Positions 61,161 to 64,000 of a stretch of 64,000 nt of DNA are shown here, piece by piece. The stretch covers positions 434,001-498,000 of the forward strand of contig CAVXHG010000006.1 of assembly GCA_963761525.1 (NCBI GenBank). Direction: 5' to 3'. Position 1 is the first letter of the stretch, and each line of letters opens with the position of its first letter. A program made the translations under genes and the position numbers. The notes below the pieces were generated by a model. The model was not told the DNA's origin, made no database searches, and saw nothing but the letters and a program-made list of their open reading frames with translations. Source of the stretch: BOG-931 sp963761525. Its GTDB lineage: Bacteria > Pseudomonadota > Alphaproteobacteria > Rhizobiales > Xanthobacteraceae.

Positions 61161-64000
61161 ATGGTCGACTTAAAGAGCTGGCTCGAAGAATTGGGTATGG
61201 GCCAGTACGCTCAATCCTTCGCTGCCAACGATATCGACTTTGACGTCCTTCCGGATCTTACTGAAGCGGAATTGGAGCGTCTGGGGGTTTCGCTCGGCCA
61301 CCGCAAAAGACTACGGCGCGCGATCACCGCGCTTACCTCAACTGCGAGCAAGAATCCCGCGGCGGCAACGCCGACCCAGGAGCTCCAAGCCGAACGCAGG
61401 CAGGTCACGGTGATGTTCTGCGATCTCGTCGGCTCGACTGAAATGTCGACTCGGCTCGATCCGGAAGAGTTGCGCGACATGGTACGCGCCTACCAGCAGA
61501 TCTGTACTGAGGCGATTGGACGTTTTGAAGGTTTCGTCGCCCAATATCTCGGCGACGGCATCCTCGCCTATTTCGGCTATCCATCGACCCATGAGGGCGA
61601 AGCAGAACGCGCTGTGCGTGCTGGTTTGGCCGCGCTTGCATCGGCCGACCAAATTAGCGCCAAGGCCGCGGCGAAAATACAAATCCGCATCGGCATCGCG
61701 ACCGGACCCGCTGTTATCGGCGACATGATTGGGCGCGGAACCGCGATGCAGATCGCTGTCACCGGCAAAACGCCGAACCTCGCGGCGCGCATTCAGGAGT
61801 TCGCACCACCCGGCACATTGGCTATCGCGCAAAGCACGCAACGGCTTGTCGCCACCCAGTTCGAATGCCGGCCGCTCGGCACGCCGCCGTTGAAGGGCAT
61901 CAGTGAGACCATCCCGCTTTTTCAGGTTGTCCGTGAACTGACCGATGCCGAACAATTCGACGCGGGGCGCAAGCGATTACTCGACTGCGTCGGCCGGGAC
62001 AGAGAGCTGAAGCTGCTTCTCGACCGCTGGCAATTGACCTGCGACGGGTCCGGCCAGGCTGTGGCCGTCTCGGGAGAAGCAGGCATCGGCAAAACGCGGC
62101 TTGTGGCCTTGTTGCGTGAGCAGCTTGCCGACGGCAGCTATCTCAGCGTTCGTCTCCAGTGTGCCCAGCAGTATCGCAACAGCCCGCTTCAGCCGGTGAT
62201 CGCTCAAATGCGCCGCGCTGCCGCTTTGGACAAGGATGATACGCCAGCGGCACAGCTGGCGAAGATCGAGCAATTGCTGACACTCGCCGGAAACAAAGAT
62301 GGAGTACCACTCGTTGCTTCGTTGCTCTCCATACCGTTCGAGGACCGCTACCCCTCGTTGGCAATGCCGGCAGTCCGGCAACGGGCCGAGACGCTGGAGC
62401 TGCTGGTCGGACAAGTTTTTGGTCTTGCTCGGGATAAGCCGGTACTGCTGACGGTCGAAGACGCCCACTGGATCGATCCCAGCACCGAAGAGACCCTGAC
62501 TCGACTTCTCGACCGCCTGCAGCACCACAGGGTCATGGTGTTGGTCACCGCGCGGCCCGACTCTGCGTCCCGGCTGGTCGACCACCCGCGCGCCATGACG
62601 CTGGTGCTTGGGCGCCTCGATCCGGATCAGGTCAAGCAGATGATCTCTGCCGTGACTGGCGATAGCGCGTTGTCGCCAGAAGTCATGGACCAAATCGTTC
62701 AGAAGACCGACGGCGTTCCTCTCTTTATTGAAGAGTTGACGAAGGACGTCCTTGAAACGAAGCAACGCAGCAATCGGCCGGATGGCCCGCTATCCAACCT
62801 GGCCATACCCTCGACACTGGAAGACACATTGCGGGCGCGGATCGATCGATTGGCCGCCGTAAAGGATGTTGCGCAGGTCGCTGCCGCACTCGGCCGCAGT
62901 TTCGCTTATTCGATAATTGGCGCGGTCCTCAACCAGGACGAGGAAGCGTTGCGCCTTGCGCTTGATCGGCTGGTCGAGGCAAAGCTGATTTACCAGCACG
63001 GGGCGCCGCCCGAAGCGGTCTACGCCTTCAAGCACGTCCTTGTTCAAGACGCAGCGTACGAGAGTCTTCTTCGTTCGCAGCGTGTGGCTTTGCATGCGCG
63101 CATCGTCAGCGTCATCGAGAAGCAATTCTCTACGATTACGGACGATGAGCCGGAGCTTGTCGCCCACCATTGCTCACGCGCCGAGCTCGGCGAAAAAGCC
63201 GTCGACTACTGGCTCAAGGCCGGCGCCAAAGCGGTGAGCCGTTCTGCCAACGTCGAGGCCATTAGCCATCTTCGAAACGGATTGCAGGGTCTCCCGGCCA
63301 TTGCTTCCGAGCCGGATCGGACAAGGATTGAACTTGCGCTCCAGCTCACGCTCGGTCAGGCGCTGATCGCTGCGCGCGGCTATACCGCGGCTGAAACAAC
63401 TCAGGCTTTCGCTCGCGCTGAACAGCTCGTTGAAAAAATCGGCGATACGCGCCAGCGCTATTCGGCGCTTTACGGCATCTTTGTCGGACACCTGATCGCC
63501 GGACGGATCGATCTTGCGTCGGAGACGATCGCAAGGATGTATCAACTGTCGCGGAGCAACGAGGACAATTCCTATGTTTGCCTCGCCTACCGGCTGCGCG
63601 GCAGCTTGTCGTTTTTTCGGGGCGACCTTGAAGCCTCGGAAGAGGAGCTGGAGAAGTCTGTCGCGCTTTTCAGCCCACAAGCACAACAGCAACTCGCATC
63701 GCAGTTTGGACCTGACACCGGATCTGCCTCGCTGATTTTTCTCGCGATGACGCAGTGGCTGAGAGGCAAGCCGGACCGCGCCTTTCAAAGCGCACAGAAC
63801 GCCATTGCCAAGGCCCGGCAGGTTGAGAACGCACTTACGTTAGGTCAAGTGCTCGCATTGGCCGCGCAACTCCACTACATGCGCCAAGACTATGAAAACA
63901 TGTTGTCTCTCAGCAAAGAGGGCGGCGACAACTGCGAGCGCGTCGGCATTCTCTATTTCGGATCGATATGCCGGGCCTATCAGACTTGGGCCCAAGCACG
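61161..64000 (+). CDS. SAM-domain class III cyclase with ATPase and TPR-type region (3' end outside window)
   Basis: The frame is open to the last base, giving at least 946 residues. A SAM domain (LKSWLEELGMGQYAQSFAAN) occupies about 4-65. A class III adenylate/guanylate cyclase domain (VTVMFCDLVGSTEMSTRLDP, QYLGDGILAYFGYPS) lies at about 85-270. An AAA/STAND-type ATPase with P-loop GEAGIGKTRLVAL follows near 310, with LTVEDAHWIDPSTEETL, and the remaining C-terminal part is helical and TPR-like. AGGAGG lies 5 bp before ATG 61161. Such proteins make cyclic nucleotides in response to unknown signals; the Crp/Fnr gene 2 kb away is a possible receiver. Confidence 0.93.
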   Translation, partial: MVDLKSWLEELGMGQYAQSFAANDIDFDVLPDLTEAELERLGVSLGHRKRLRRAITALTSTASKNPAAATPTQELQAERRQVTVMFCDLVGSTEMSTRLDPEELRDMVRAYQQICTEAIGRFEGFVAQYLGDGILAYFGYPSTHEGEAERAVRAGLAALASADQISAKAAAKIQIRIGIATGPAVIGDMIGRGTAMQIAVTGKTPNLAARIQEFAPPGTLAIAQSTQRLVATQFECRPLGTPPLKGISETIPLFQVVRELTDAEQFDAGRKRLLDCVGRDRELKLLLDRWQLTCDGSGQAVAVSGEAGIGKTRLVALLREQLADGSYLSVRLQCAQQYRNSPLQPVIAQMRRAAALDKDDTPAAQLAKIEQLLTLAGNKDGVPLVASLLSIPFEDRYPSLAMPAVRQRAETLELLVGQVFGLARDKPVLLTVEDAHWIDPSTEETLTRLLDRLQHHRVMVLVTARPDSASRLVDHPRAMTLVLGRLDPDQVKQMISAVTGDSALSPEVMDQIVQKTDGVPLFIEELTKDVLETKQRSNRPDGPLSNLAIPSTLEDTLRARIDRLAAVKDVAQVAAALGRSFAYSIIGAVLNQDEEALRLALDRLVEAKLIYQHGAPPEAVYAFKHVLVQDAAYESLLRSQRVALHARIVSVIEKQFSTITDDEPELVAHHCSRAELGEKAVDYWLKAGAKAVSRSANVEAISHLRNGLQGLPAIASEPDRTRIELALQLTLGQALIAARGYTAAETTQAFARAEQLVEKIGDTRQRYSALYGIFVGHLIAGRIDLASETIARMYQLSRSNEDNSYVCLAYRLRGSLSFFRGDLEASEEELEKSVALFSPQAQQQLASQFGPDTGSASLIFLAMTQWLRGKPDRAFQSAQNAIAKARQVENALTLGQVLALAAQLHYMRQDYENMLSLSKEGGDNCERVGILYFGSICRAYQTWAQA

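Overview
The window is high-GC DNA from an alphaproteobacterium, most likely order Hyphomicrobiales in the Bradyrhizobiaceae/Xanthobacteraceae range. This rests on the aerobic (cobG/cobN type) cobalamin gene set, the REP-like repeats typical of that order and the protein sequences. It is inferred without a database search. No rRNA, tRNA, CRISPR array, transposase or integrase was found. Coding density is high.

Layout. 1-6.5 kb: end of a patatin-like phospholipase, a PPK2 polyphosphate kinase, an acetoacetate decarboxylase-like protein, leuS and holA. 6.5-12 kb: a 104-bp dispersed repeat, a periplasmic metal-sensor-like protein, an anion-type ABC transporter (frameshifted ATPase plus duplicated permease), a Q-rich DUF2147 protein and a small secreted protein. 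12-35.6 kb: a cobalamin island holding bluB, cobC, cobD, cobQ, cobO and cobP, then a cobalamin riboswitch leading a long + strand operon (NiCoT transporter, DUF1636 protein, cobW, cobN, cobG, cobH, cobI, cobJ, cobL, cobM, cobA, cobB). cobK lies antisense inside this operon. cobT, cobS and a flavoprotein reductase with an N-terminal Fe-S domain follow. cobF, the chelatase partners CobS/CobT of the aerobic nomenclature, and cobR are not in the window.

35.6-51.9 kb: a pair of Gfo/Idh/MocA oxidoreductases, a repeat-rich 0.8-kb gap with a promoter-led structured segment, a Pro/Ala-rich membrane-anchored protein, a frameshifted MFS exporter, a beta-CASP nuclease and a LOG-family protein, a two-subunit CoA-transferase, a Tat-exported molybdenum hydroxylase with its 2Fe-2S subunit, a second CobW-type GTPase with an LVIVD propeller protein, and a TctC binding protein. 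52-64 kb: a 3-hydroxyisobutyrate dehydrogenase-like reductase with another TctC protein, an NTF2-like secreted protein, a Rieske oxygenase and PobA-like monooxygenase (aromatic catabolism), a frameshifted Crp/Fnr regulator, a small membrane protein, a patatin-like protein with altered catalytic motifs, and the first 946 codons of a SAM-cyclase-ATPase signalling protein.

Two window-wide patterns stand out. Six otherwise well-conserved genes each carry a single-base indel (near 8142, 26300, 40070, 55480, 58209 and 58745), which points to assembly error or real decay. Several genes carry in-frame 15-18 bp tandem duplications at their extreme 5' or 3' ends.
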